From NCBI RefSeq assembly GCF_947179165.1, contig NC_077248.1:14608756-14672755 (forward strand): a DNA stretch of 64,000 nucleotides, given 5' to 3'. The notes beneath the pieces are model-generated. The model did not search any database and was not told the origin of the DNA. It saw only the letters and a list, made by a program, of their open reading frames with translations. The translations under genes were made by a program, and so were the position numbers. Origin of the DNA: Solanum dulcamara. Taxonomy: Eukaryota; Streptophyta; Magnoliopsida; Solanales; Solanaceae. Numbering within the stretch: position 1 is the stretch's first letter; each line of letters opens with the position of its first letter. Shown one piece after another: positions 34,279-45,426 of this stretch.

Positions 34279-35207
34279 TGTAAGCATTAAAATTTTATTG
34301 AATTTAAATTCGTAAATTAAATTGGATTATATTAAATTCAAGAAAATAATTTAAATGATGTGGCAATCCAAGTCAAATTAAATGAGCCACTAAAAGGACA
34401 CTACTTGTCAAAGTTATGTGGCAATTCAAGTCAAATTAAATAAGCTACTAAAATTACACCAAGTGTCAAAGTTATATGGAAAACCAAATAAAATTAAATA
34501 AGCCATTAGAATTATGTCATATGCCAAAATTATGTGGCAATCCAAGTCAAATTAAATAAGCCACTAAGATTATGCCACGTGTCGAAGTTATGTGGCAATT
34601 TAAATCAAATTAAATGAGCCACTAGAATAATGTCACATGTATATGTGACATGCTCTGAACAATCAAATTAAAGTTTTTCACCAAAAGAATCTGATTGGTC
34701 AGTTCAAACCGACCAATCAAATCATACCAGCATACTACTCCCTACAACTATAAATAGAGGTCCTCGTTATTCTCAGAGAGGGGGTTTATGGAAGAACAAG
34801 AAGCAAGAAGAGAGCTCGTGGATCAAAGGCCGCAAATTCTATACAAAGCTGCAAAGTTCAAGTAATCAAATTCAAGTTCAAGTTCATGATCAAGAACGAA
34901 GACAAATATTAAAAAGTTCGAGATCAAGTTACTTATTCATACTTATTATTCGTCATAACCATACAAGTGTTCATGACGAGTAATTCAAATCTAAATTTGT
35001 AGACAAAGATTCAAGATCAAGCTATTCAAGCACTTGACTCTAACATCAAATTCAAGTTCAACATATTTCATATTATTTGAAGAATCAGAGAATTATCGTA
35101 GAGATTGTAACACGCGCTACATTTTAAAATTAAATATTACACTTTGTTACCCCAATTTTTTGGTCTTGATTATTTATTTTTTTCGGCTTTGAAATTTGTT
35201 GTTTACA
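34279..35207 (+). repeat. Tat-2 5' LTR (929 bp)
   Basis: Begins TGTAAGCATT, ends GTTTACA. TATA box in caactataaatagagg near 34745-34752. U3 carries five 58-bp repeats. U5 has degenerate caagttcaagttcatg repeats, like the Tat-1 LTR. Confidence 0.9.
34358..34647 (+). repeat. Five 58-bp direct repeats in U3
   Basis: Exact period of 58 bp with starts at 34358, 34416, 34474, 34532 and 34590. Core words are atgtggcaatccaagtc and aaattaaatgagccact, then cacgtgtc-like variants; the fourth copy has a full CACGTG G-box in gccacgtgtcg. The same array is in the 3' LTR from about 45045. Upstream of the TATA box it sits where enhancer repeats are expected. Confidence 0.9.
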
Positions 35208-35232
35208 AATTTTGGCACACCTAGTGGGACAA
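35208..35232 (+). promoter_or_regulatory. Putative Tat-2 primer binding site
   Basis: The sequence right after the 5' LTR, aattttggcacacctagtgg, is in the correct position. I do not assign the tRNA. Confidence 0.5.
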
Positions 35233-35283
35233 TCTCTACCTCTCATTTCTTTACATCGATCATCAAACTTCAAGAATACTTAA

Positions 35284-37297
35284 ATGGCGTCTAAGAAGTT
35301 TGACTCCAGTACTATTATTGCTAAGGCTACTGATTTCAAGTTTTCCTTTGAGGTGGAGAACATACTGGATGCTACTATGGGAAGTTTGGAACCCATCACT
35401 AGGAACATAGCAAACTTGCTAGGACAACAAGCACTTCAAGTGCCGTCGCATCAGTTTCTATTTTCGATCTTCCATCTTCAAAGGGGACAAGATTCTTTCT
35501 GAATGAATTGGAAGAAGGAGAGAATATAATTGATATTGTTGAAAAGACATTGGCTCGACTTAGTCCTTTTAACACAAGGAATTGCACTATTCAAGATAAA
35601 GATGATGTCTTGATCATAAGATCCAACCTAGTCACTCCACGTAACTTATTTCAAACAAATTTTAGTTTGAGAAAAAATTCGTGCTTTACTCCATCATCCA
35701 TAACGGCCATCCAAGCGATGATGACTAACGCCTCAACTATTGAAGAACAACTCGCGAGTTTGACAAAGGCAATCGAAGGTCTAACAAAATATGTGTAAGA
35801 TTAGGATAATCGAATTGTCAAGTTGACGGATAGAGTTGAAAATGTTATGGAGGGGGACTCAAGTCATGCACCTGAAAAATGTCCCATGATACAAAAAAGG
35901 GAGATTCGGTTACAACAAAAATAAATGTGGGTAATGAGCTGCAAGTATCTGCTGAAGGAGGAATTCCCATTCATCAACTGAAGAACTTTATTATGAAAAC
36001 TATCAAAGATAAGTATGACGTGTCTTCAAAGTCATCATTTACGTATGCAAAGCCATACACTTCAAGAATTGATGTTTTGAAGATGCCTGCAGGCTATCAA
36101 CCTCTAAAATTTTAATAATTTGACGGAATGGGAAATCCAAAGCAACACATTATCCATTTTGTTGAAACTTGCAATAATGCTGAAACATATGAAGATTATC
36201 TGGTCAAACAATTTGTGCGCTCCTTACAAGGAAATGCCTTTGATTGATATACGGATCTCGAGGCTGGCTCTATTGATAGTTGGGAACAATTTGAGCATAA
36301 ATTTCTCAATCGTTTCTATAGCACAAGGCGTACTGTGAGCATGGTTGAACTCACAAATACACGTCAATGGGAAGATGAGCATGTCATGGAGTTCATCAAC
36401 CGATGGAAAAATGCAAGCCTCAATTGTAAGGATAAGCTTAGTGAAACTTCCAGAATAGAAATGTGTATTCAAGGAATGCATTGGGGACTTTGTTATATCG
36501 TACAGGGTATCAAACCCAAATCATTTTAGGAACTATCCACACATGCTCATGATATGGAGTTGAGCATGTTTGCAAGCGAAATTGAAGAACGACTTATTTA
36601 TGAGCCTCGCAAGGGAAAAGACAAAATGGAGGTAAAGAAAGGAGGAAAATTGACACCTAAGTTTGGAAATAAGGAGTTTATGAATGTTAATGCCGTACCT
36701 TTGAAAGTGGCTACAAATCTAAGTAAGAATCAAAGGGTAAAGACCGCGATTTTTCAGAATAATGCTAGTAGAAAGCTGACTTTGAAGAAAATGTAAGCAA
36801 AAGAGTATCTATTCTTGGACTCAGATGTTCCAGCAATTTTTGAAGAGCTTTTGGAATTAAAACTCTTTGAGCTACCTGAAATGAAGCATCCAGATGAAGC
36901 TGGGAGGACTAATGATCCAAAGTACTGTAAATATCATCGTTTGATGGGCCATCCTATTGAAAAGTGTTTTATCTTTAAGGAAAAGATCATGGACTTGGCC
37001 CATGAAGGAAAGATATTGCTTGAAGACGAGAAGGAGAGTTCAAATCAAGTCTCTGTCACTTTTGGTTCACTCAATCCCATAGTTCTTTGCAACTTTGTCA
37101 AAATATATGATGGTGGTGATGTCCTAGCCACATCACCACCAAAAATGATTAAATTTGGTGACTTCAAACCAATAGATGTTAACACATCCTCGCTCGTTCC
37201 TTTGATGAATGAAGTAATAGGTGAAGATAAACCTCTAGAGAAAAATCAATCTTGTGGTTCTTATACTGATGGTGAAGGATGGATTTTAGTGACATGA
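35284..37297 (+). pseudogene. Tat-2 gag (broken)
   Basis: Starts at ATG 35284 (MASKKFDSST), then several frames. The capsid-like core at about 36000-36560 is the plant retrotransposon gag domain (FDWYTDL-like segment with TGA in place of W at 36246-36248; WEQFEHKFLNRFYST; ETSRIEMCIQGMHWGL). A C-terminal zinc-finger-like segment YCKYHRLMGHPIEKC lies near 36925-36970 (C-x2-H...H...C rather than canonical CCHC). Stops at about 36114, 36246 and 36794. Gag would form the virus-like particle. Confidence 0.8.
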
Positions 37298-37312
37298 CAA
37301 AGACGTTGTAAA

Positions 37313-38110
37313 ATGAGCTTGCACAGAGAGCCAAGTAAGCAAGTGACAAGAGCAAAGATGAAGAAACTACCTAAAACTCAAAGGGTAAAGAAGAATGTGA
37401 AGAAGTCAAGAGTTGAGGAGAATTACTATCAAAAACAACATTCTCCAGTGACATTAGATGAATTCTTTCCAAGTTGGTTCCAGAAAAATATTTCTCATTA
37501 TTACACCAAGGCCTCGTGTTATAACATTGATAAAGAAGAGACAACGGGAGAAGACTCATTTCCATTATTACTTCCATCACATGAAGGCCCTATCAAGTCT
37601 CACTCTGAAGAAGTGGACACTTGTAATGTGAAGTTACATTCACCAATGATGATCTTTGATTGGGTGAAGTGTTGCATAATAGTCCTTTAAATATGGTAGG
37701 TTTTATGCGTGGACATAAAGTAAATAGGATCATGGTGGATGATGGATCTGGGGTCAATATTTTCCCTATTCGCACTGTGAAGGAACTTGGAATCTCGATA
37801 AATGAACTGTCTGAAAGTCGTCTGATGATTCAGGGATTTAATCAAGGGGGAAGAGAGCCATTGACGCTGTCAAATTAGATATAACGATGAGAGATATGTG
37901 TTCGAGTGCATGTATGCATGTTGTTGACTCAAAGACCTCGTATAATATTTTGTTAGGAAGGCCATGGATACATGAGAACAAAGTGGTACCGTTCACCTAC
38001 CATCAATGTTTTAAATACTTTGAAGATGGGGTTAAAAAAAGGTAGCTGTTGATGACGAATCTTTCACCGAGACAGAAGTTCATTTTGCTGATGGAAAATT
38101 CTACTAAAGA
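37313..38110 (+). pseudogene. Tat-2 protease region (broken)
   Basis: A linker starting near 37313 (HREPSKQVTRAKMKK) leads to a retropepsin-like segment with IMVDDGSGVNIFP near 37730-37765 and SESRLMIQGFNQGG. A frameshift at about 37660 separates linker and protease. Further frameshifts follow 37860 and 38030. Confidence 0.75.
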
Positions 38111-38530
38111 ACCATATATCAAAAGAAGTCAAAGTTGATAACACGATACCAATTAGAAAGGTTGGTATCACAAAAAAGGTTGATATAACACCTGATAATG
38201 CGAGGATCATGATTGAAAAGAATAAAATGCTTTCACATATGAGTAAAATACCTAAGACAAGTGAGGCATGTTCAAGTAAGAGAGTGATTCTTATTTCTCA
38301 CTATGTCCCAAAGACAAACAAAGTCAAGACCCCACCCTCTGAGTTGTAGAGTAGCAAGTTGATATTTCCTATCAAGCAAATTGATGCAATCAAATCACCT
38401 TAAAAAATGATAGAGGGATTTGTCAGACCATCAAATCATGATTCATATGAATCACTTTCTAAAAAGCGTACAAATGAGGGTTTTGACCCAAATGCATATA
38501 AGTTGTTGGTGAAAGCAGGGTACAATCCCA

Positions 38531-40140
38531 ATGAAGCTTTTAAAGTATGAAAATTTCCAAATGAAGTTATTGAAAAAGGCAAATCATTGGTTAAATCTAA
38601 CTCAAAGGATGATGATAGAGAGAGAGTATGTTGTCAAGCAATCGCACGAAGGATTGGGTTACAAACAACCATCGCCAGTTCGAATGTCTATTAAAAGGAT
38701 GAGCATCAACTACATTACCCCTGTGGAAGAACCTATGATGTTCAACAAGAAGCCTTCTGTGTTTGATCAACTTAATGGCATAACTCCTATTATTTCTGCA
38801 TTTGATCGGCTTATCGAATCAACTCCAAAAACTTCAGTATTTGATCGGTTGGGACCAATAAAGAAGAAATACAAGCGCCAAGAAAATTATAGAACAATGG
38901 AAGAACGGATACATGCTTGAGAGCATAATTCACCTAAGAATTGCCCAAGTTTGATTCCTTCTAGAATGAGGCGAGAAACAAAACTTGTAGTTTTATGTGG
39001 GAATGCCCTGAGAGCAAGAACTTATACCATAGTTCACACTAGGGAGCGAGATAAAGATGAAGAAAGTATGAGATCATCAAATCACATCACAATTTGTGAT
39101 GAGGAAAGTACTTCACTATATGCAAAAATTGAGGATGGATTTGTTGATATTCATGCATACCATCATATATCTTTTAATGATGGTGATCCTCAAGAAGATG
39201 AGGATGCTCAAGATATGCCACCTGAACTCGAGGAAGGGGTAAAGAATACTGTTGATGCATTGAAGGAAGTAAATCTTGGGGTTGATGATGATATAAGGCC
39301 TACATATGTAAGTGCTTCACTAGACGATGATGAAGAGAAGAAATATATTGAGATGCTTATGGAATTTAGGGATGTATTTTCTTGGAGTTACAAAGAGATG
39401 CCAGGACTAGACCCTAAAGTTGCAATTTATCGTCTTACTGTGAAACGAGGCACTCATCCTATAAAACAAGCTCAACATCGCTTTAGACCTAAACTGGTTC
39501 CTTTGATTGAAATTGAAGTTAACAAGCTCATTGAAGAAGGTTTCATTCGTGAAGTCAAATATCCTACATGGATTTCAAGCATCATACCTGTAAGAAAGAA
39601 GAATGGCCAAATGCGAGTTTGTGTTGACTTTAGAGATCTTAATAAATTTCCTCTTCCAATTCCTGAGCTTATGATTGATGCCATGACTGGATACGAGATA
39701 ATGTCTTTCATGGATGGCTCATCTGGATATAATCAAATTCGCGTGGCACCAAGGGATGAAGAACTTACTGCATTTCACACTCCTAAAGGTATATATTGCT
39801 ACAAAGTAATGTCTTTTGGTTAAAAAAATATCGGGTCTACTTATCAATGAACCATGCAGAATATTTTTGATGAAATACTTCATAATAATGTTGAGTGCTA
39901 TGTTGATGACTTAGTGGTGAAATCAAGGAAGAGTGATGACCACTTGCAAGATTTGAGAATGGTGTTCGAACGACTTCGAAGATACCAACTCAAAATGAAC
40001 CCTTTAAAATGTGCCTTTGGAGTTACTTCGAGAAAGTTTCTCGATTTTATTGTTCGACATTGAGAAATTGAGATTGATCAAGATAAGATAGATGCTATTT
40101 TGAAGATGCTTGAGCCAAAAAATATTCATGAGTTAAAAAG
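38531..40140 (+). pseudogene. Tat-2 reverse transcriptase (broken)
   Basis: The upstream linker (38531-38920) contains repeated SVFDQL / SVFDRLGPIKKK-like segments. RT proper, about 39400-40140, has VCVDFRDLNK, FMDGSSGYNQI and the YVDD box at 39899-39910. A stop at 39821-39823 (MSFG then TAA) with further damage near 39850 splits the palm, and another stop follows IVRH at 40063. The N of the usual LNK-ACPKD stretch is shortened (LNKFPLPIPE), a small in-frame deletion relative to Tat-1. Confidence 0.85.
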
Positions 40141-40620
40141 CTTATAGGGAAAATTAACATACCTTAGGAGGTTTATCTCAAATCTGGCTGGGAGATGTCA
40201 ACTATTCGGTATCCTTATGAAGAAAGATGTTCCTTTTGAATGAGACCAGTCTTGTATCAATGCTTTCGAGAACATAAAATCTTATCTGATGAAGCCTCCA
40301 GTACTTGTAGCTCCTATACCTAAGAAACCATTGATTTTATACATTGCAGCACAAGAAAGGTCAGTAGGAGGACTTCTCGCATAAGAAAATAATAAAGGGA
40401 AAGAAAATGCCCTGTATTGCTTGAGTAGGACGATAACACAAAATGAGATCAAGTATTTACCTATTGAGAAATTATGTCTGACACTCGTATTCTCAATTCA
40501 AAAGATGAAGCATTACTTCCAAGCTCATATTGTACAACTTGTCTCTAAAGCGAATCCTATTAAGTTTGTCATGTCCAAGCCTATCTTAAGTGATCGACTA
40601 GCAAGGTGATACCTCAAATT
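40141..40620 (+). pseudogene. Tat-2 RNase H (first copy, broken)
   Basis: YLRRFISNLAGR connection, then KPLILYIAAQERSVGGLLA with the RNase H catalytic region decayed, and ALYCLSRTITQNEIKYLPIEK. Several stops, including one at 40384. Confidence 0.75.
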
Positions 40621-41233
40621 TAAATAATTTGAAATTATGTATATATCTCAAAAGGTAATAAAAGGACAAGTGCTAGCAGATTTCTTGGCCAATCATCCAA
40701 TTTCAAATGATTGGGAGTTATCTGATGAATTACTTGTTGAAGACGCAATGCTAGTGGAAATTCAGCCACCTTGAAAGATGTATTTTGATGGTGCTACACA
40801 TTGTGAAGGAGCCGGTGCTGGAGTGATATTTTTCACTTTCCATGGAGAAGTTTTACCGTACTCCTTCACTCTAACACAACACTGCTCCAATAATATTGCT
40901 CAATATCAAGCACTCTTACTTGGGCTTGAAATGGCCATTGATATGAAACAATTGCAACTATAAATTTTTAGGTACCCCAAGTTGGTGATCAATCAAGTCT
41001 TGGGTAATTATAAGGTAAAGAAGTCTGAGTTACTCCCATACTGCAATTATGCTCAAAAGATGATAGGATGGTTTGGAGAGGTGACTATTCAATATGTCCT
41101 TAGAAAGGAAAATAAGAAGGTTGATGATGTGGCAACTTTAGCTTCTACATTAGTATCGCCTGATGAAATGCAAGTTGTGGTTTGCCAAAGATGGATAACT
41201 CAGCCTCCAAATGAGCATGAAGAAGAATTTTGA
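40621..41233 (+). pseudogene. Tat-2 additional RNase H (broken)
   Basis: MYFDGATHCEGAGAGVIFF at 40778-40834, AQYQALLLGLEMAIDM near 40890-40950, then after a stop at 40961-40963 KLVINQVLGNYKVKK and KENKKVDDVATLAS. The usual acidic residue before LVINQV is lost (YPKLVINQ). Diagnostic second RNase H of the Tat lineage. Confidence 0.8.
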
Positions 41234-41249
41234 CAAGTTATCGCCACAT

Positions 41250-42515
41250 CAGAGGTTGAAATTAAAGATTGACGACAATCAATAATAGATTACTTGTGTT
41301 ATGGAATATTGCCAGAAAATCTTTAAATAAGGACAGAAATTCGATGGCGATCCCCTCATTTTCTTTATTATAAAAATAAACTTTACAGGCGGTCGTTCGA
41401 TGGAGTTCTTTTACGATGTTTGAGGGCAGATAAATCTATTCAAGCTATGCAAAAAGCACATTCTGGAGTATGTAGAGCGCATCAATCTGGGCCAAAACTT
41501 CATTTCACATAAAAAAGGATGAGGTATTACTGACAAACCATGGTGAAAGATTGTCTGGATTACATCCGAAGATGTAAAGCTTGCCAATTCCATGCGAATT
41601 TTTATACATCAACCCCCAGAAATATTGCATCTAACTATTGGCTCATAGTCATTTAAAGCTTGGGGTTTGGATGTTGTTGGACTATTGCCTAAGTCCTCTG
41701 GTGGACATTTGTACATCCTGGCTGTAACTGACTACTTCTAAAAATGGGCAGAAGTTGTTTCTCTTAGAGAAGTAAAGAAAGAGAATGTCGCTAACTTCAT
41801 TCGAGTCAATATTATCTACCATTTTAGTATTCCTCGATACATATTGACATATAATGGCAAGCTATTTGATAACAAGTTAATAACGAAGATATGTGATCTT
41901 TTTGGCTTCAAGCAATGCGATTCCTCTATGTATTATGTGGCTGCTAATGGTCTTACTGAAGTATTTAACAAGATACTCTGCAACTTATTGAAGAAAGTTG
42001 TTTTCAAGTCTAAGAGAGATTGACATGAAAGAATGGAAGAGGCTCTTTGGGTATATAGGACTACGTATCGCATGCCAACACAAACGACTCCCTATTTTCT
42101 TATTTATAGAGTTGAAGCAGTCCTTCCACTTGAGTATCAAATCCCATTATTGCGCCTTGCCATTCAAGAAGGACTCATTAATGAAGAAAATTCTCGATTA
42201 CGCCATGAAGAATTGGAGGCTCTTGATGAAAAAAGACTAGAGGCCCAACAAAGTCTGAAATGTTATCAAGCTCGTCTAGCTTGATCTTTTAATAAGAAGG
42301 TTCGTCTTAGATGCTTTCAAGTGGGTGATCAAGTTCTTGTTATAAGCAGGCCCATTATTATTTCTCGTCGATCTGGTAGCAAGTTCTCCTCTAAATGGGA
42401 TGGACCATATGTGGTACAAGAAGTATATTCAAGTGGCGCTTACAAACTGGTTGACTCAGAAGGATTGCGCATTGGCCCTATTAATGGAAAGTTCATAAAA
42501 AGATACTATCCTTAA
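41250..42515 (+). pseudogene. Tat-2 integrase (broken, catalytic residue lost)
   Basis: The zinc finger is present but frameshifted (41430-41600). The catalytic core starts with GLDVVGL near 41660-41680. The second catalytic aspartate is changed to tyrosine (TYNGK, codon 41850-41852), where Tat-1 has TDNGK. The C-terminus at 42033-42284 and 42321-42515 ends SGSKFSSKWDGPYVVQE...KFIKRYYP. Confidence 0.8.
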
Positions 42516-43554
42516 AGAACAAAACACTCTCCTTAAGGTATGAGCATAGAATGTATGTTACTCCTAGACCATAAGAGTATAAATTGTGCACGATATCAAA
42601 AAAATTAAAATAATATCCGCTAGGTTGAAAATCTCGAAAGAGGCAGCCACGGCAAAATTTAGGACACAAAAAAATAAAAAATCACTCTTTCAGAACTATG
42701 TTATGACTTGATCCTCTTCACTGAGGTACGTAGGTGCTTGGAATTACATTCTGAGTTCAGTCGCATGAGTATCCAAAAAAAACATAGTCTCACTTGACCC
42801 TCTCCGCCAAGGTCCGTGGTGCTTAGAGTTACATCCTAAGTTTAGTCTCATAAGTTAAAAAGAAATGGGGCACGCTATTATTTGAGCATCATAATGTTCT
42901 TGTAGATTGTCATAAATAATGTGTGAATTAGAGAAGGCCAATTAGGAAAGAATTTGAATTAACTTCAAGAAAATATTCGTACAAATTTGTAAAGCTATTA
43001 GTTGTGATTATTGTACATGTTGTAGTTCTATGAATCTTTTTTTCTGCTTCTCTACACTGAGATATGAGTATTTTAATAAGATCATGCAAATATGAATCTG
43101 TCAGCTTTTATGCATGTGAAATTCATTTTTGAAGTTTGTTTAGAATGATCCTAAGGGATTTGAGCTATAAATTTTGGATATGTTTTAGATTAAGAAGTTT
43201 GGTTTCTGATATATTAAGTTTCTCATGGCTTTGATGTTTTCATACAATGATATATATCTCGTACTATCGAAACACAAGGTGATAAACAATGATGTTTAGG
43301 AGAAAATCCAAGCTTAATGCGATTACATCAATGCATCAATATGAGTAAATAACTCTTGAAGCTGAAATGTAAAAGAAATCTTTAAAGAAATATGCAATAT
43401 AATGCAATCAAAAGGATTTCTAAAAAAGTGACAACTAATCAATCAAAATGCTAAAAATAATAATAATATTTTATTAGCTCTTAAATTAGTAATTCAATAA
43501 TCATGAATCTCAATAATGAATGATTATATTCTTTGAGCAATAACTATGCCTAAT
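42516..43554 (+). other. Tat-2 3' non-coding region with conserved block
   Basis: No ORF. Contains the block at 42678-42776 that matches 6103-6193 in Tat-1, followed by a weaker second copy at about 42785-42855 (ccgccaaggtccgtggtgct), suggesting a ~76-bp duplication. Confidence 0.55.
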
Positions 43555-44265
43555 CTAGATGGTGGAAAGACTTTACAAATCGCGTAATGTCTTTGTCTTA
43601 GACGGTATAAAGTCTTTGGGCTTGGACTATGAGATGCCTTTGACTCAGACGGTATAAAGTGTTTGCCACAAATCATGTAAAGTCTTTTTCTTAGATGGAG
43701 TAAAGTCTTTGGCTTGGACTATGGGAGCCTTTGACTCAAACGGTGTAAAGTCTTTGCCATAAATTATGTAAAGTCTTTGCCTTAGATGGTGTAAAGTCTT
43801 TGGCTTGGACTATGGAATGCCTTTGACTCAGATGGTGTATTTTCCATAAATTATGTAAAGTCTTTGCCTTAGATGGTGTAAAGTCTTTGGCTTGGACTAT
43901 GAGATGTCTTTGACTCAGACGGTGTAAGTCTTTGCCTTAGATGGTGTAAAGTCTTTGGCTCGGACGACGTGATACCTTCAATTCAAATCATGTAAAGTCT
44001 TTGCCTTAAATAGTGTAAAGTCTTTGGCTTGGACTATGTGATGTCGTTGACTCAAACGGTGTACATTTTTTGTGATAAATCATGTAAATTCTTTGCCTTA
44101 GACGGTGTAAAGTCTTTGTCTTGAACTATGTGGTGTCTTTTGACTTAGATAGTGTAAAGTTTTTGCCACAAATTATGTAAGATTTTTGCCTTAGACAGGA
44201 TAAAGTTTTTGATTCGAACAATGCGGCACCTTCGAGTCAGATGGTATAAAGTATTCATCAAGGAT
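43555..44265 (+). repeat. Tat-2 3' tandem array (~23-26-bp subunits, ~92-bp higher order)
   Basis: Many copies of gtgtaaagtctttggcttgg with variants (ccttagatg, ccataaatt, actcagacg). Groups of four subunits repeat roughly every 92 bp. Unrelated in sequence to the Tat-1 arrays but in the same position. Confidence 0.9.
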
Positions 44266-44387
44266 GTGTAAAATTATTGTCTCCATAAGATACAACTATT
44301 GCTTTTATTGATTAAAAAAACACACAAAAGAACAAAAGAACAAAGCAAAAAAAAGAGGAAAAGAAAAAAAACAAAAAAGAAAAACGT

Positions 44388-44496
44388 ACCTCGTATCTTG
44401 ATTCTGCACAATGAACTCAAAAGTGTATGCAAAAAGGAGCATCAAAATTGTTAATGCCAATGATAAAAATAAATAAAAAGAGAGAGTCTATTTATA
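44388..44496 (-). promoter_or_regulatory. Antisense TATA box and splice-donor-like site
   Basis: Minus-strand TATAAATA (44496-44489) followed about 100 nt downstream by gag|gtacgt (GT at 44389-44388), a strong donor consensus. Same layout as 7342-7246 in Tat-1. Transcription would enter the tandem array. No long antisense ORF remains. Confidence 0.45.
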
Positions 44497-44949
44497 GACA
44501 AATAGTAACGGTGAGGGAGTCCTTCTCCCAAAGTAACTATAATTACTTTTTAGGTTAGAACTCTAGTGGAATTGTACAAATTTATTTTCTCCAAATCCTA
44601 ATTGGTTGTGGAATTGTAAAAATTTGGGCTATCCGTATTCTAAAAGGAGTGTGTCCTTTCTGAATTCTAATTGGATGATTATTATTTATTTTTTTTGGTT
44701 AGAAAATGCCTACCCTTTATTTTGTTGATATCTATCCTATTCTAATTGTTCAAATCTAGTAAAAAAAAATTGCATTAACCACATGATCAAGTTCCAATTG
44801 GAGTCTCATTATTTACTCCAACTATGTCACTCTAATTGGAGGAACGTATTAATTTAATATGTTCATGGTGCATATTAAATTGCACGACATACGATTATCA
44901 TTTAGTTAATACTTCAAGGCTAGTCTTTGTATAAAATACTTTGACAAGA

Positions 44950-44967
44950 CTTGAGGTAGGGGGCATT
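44950..44967 (+). promoter_or_regulatory. Tat-2 polypurine tract
   Basis: ttgaggtagggggcat ends directly at the TG of the 3' LTR, the expected primer for plus-strand DNA synthesis. Confidence 0.75.
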
Positions 44968-45426
44968 TGTAAGCATTAAAATTTTATTAAATTTAAATTC
45001 ATAAATTAAATTGGACTATATTAAATTCAAGAAAATAATTCAAATGATGTGGCAATTCAAGTCAAATTAAATGAGATATTAAAAGCACATCACTTGTCAA
45101 AGTTATGTGGCAATCCAAATTAAATTAAATGAGCCACTAAAATTATATCAAGTGTCAAAGTTCTATGGCAAACCAAGTCAAATTAAATGAGTCATTAGAA
45201 TCATGTCATGTGCCAAAATTATGTGGCAATCCAAGTCAAATTAAATGAGCCACTAAAATCATGCCATGTGTCAAAGTTATGTGGCAATCTAAGACAAATT
45301 AAATGAGCTACTAGAATAATGTCACATGTATATGTGACATGTTCTGACCAATCAAATTAAAGTTATTCACCAAAAGAATTTGACTGGTCAGTTCAAATCA
45401 CACCAGCATACTACTCCCTACAACTA
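44968..45426 (+). repeat. Tat-2 3' LTR, truncated
   Basis: Matches 34279 onward, including the 58-bp repeat array, and stops after ctccctacaacta, where the 5' LTR continues into its TATA box. The missing half is replaced by Tekay integrase. Confidence 0.92.

Larger units (their letters stand above)
34279..45426 (+). mobile_element. Ty3/gypsy Tat-lineage element with truncated 3' LTR (Tat-2)
   Basis: Order: 5' LTR, primer binding site, gag, protease, RT, RNase H, additional RNase H, integrase, non-coding 3' region with tandem array, polypurine tract, 3' LTR. The 3' LTR stops after about 459 bp, just before its TATA box, where Tekay integrase sequence begins (45426/45427). All genes carry stops and frameshifts, so it is inactive. 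Total about 11.1 kb. The dual RNase H assigns it to Tat. Confidence 0.92.
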
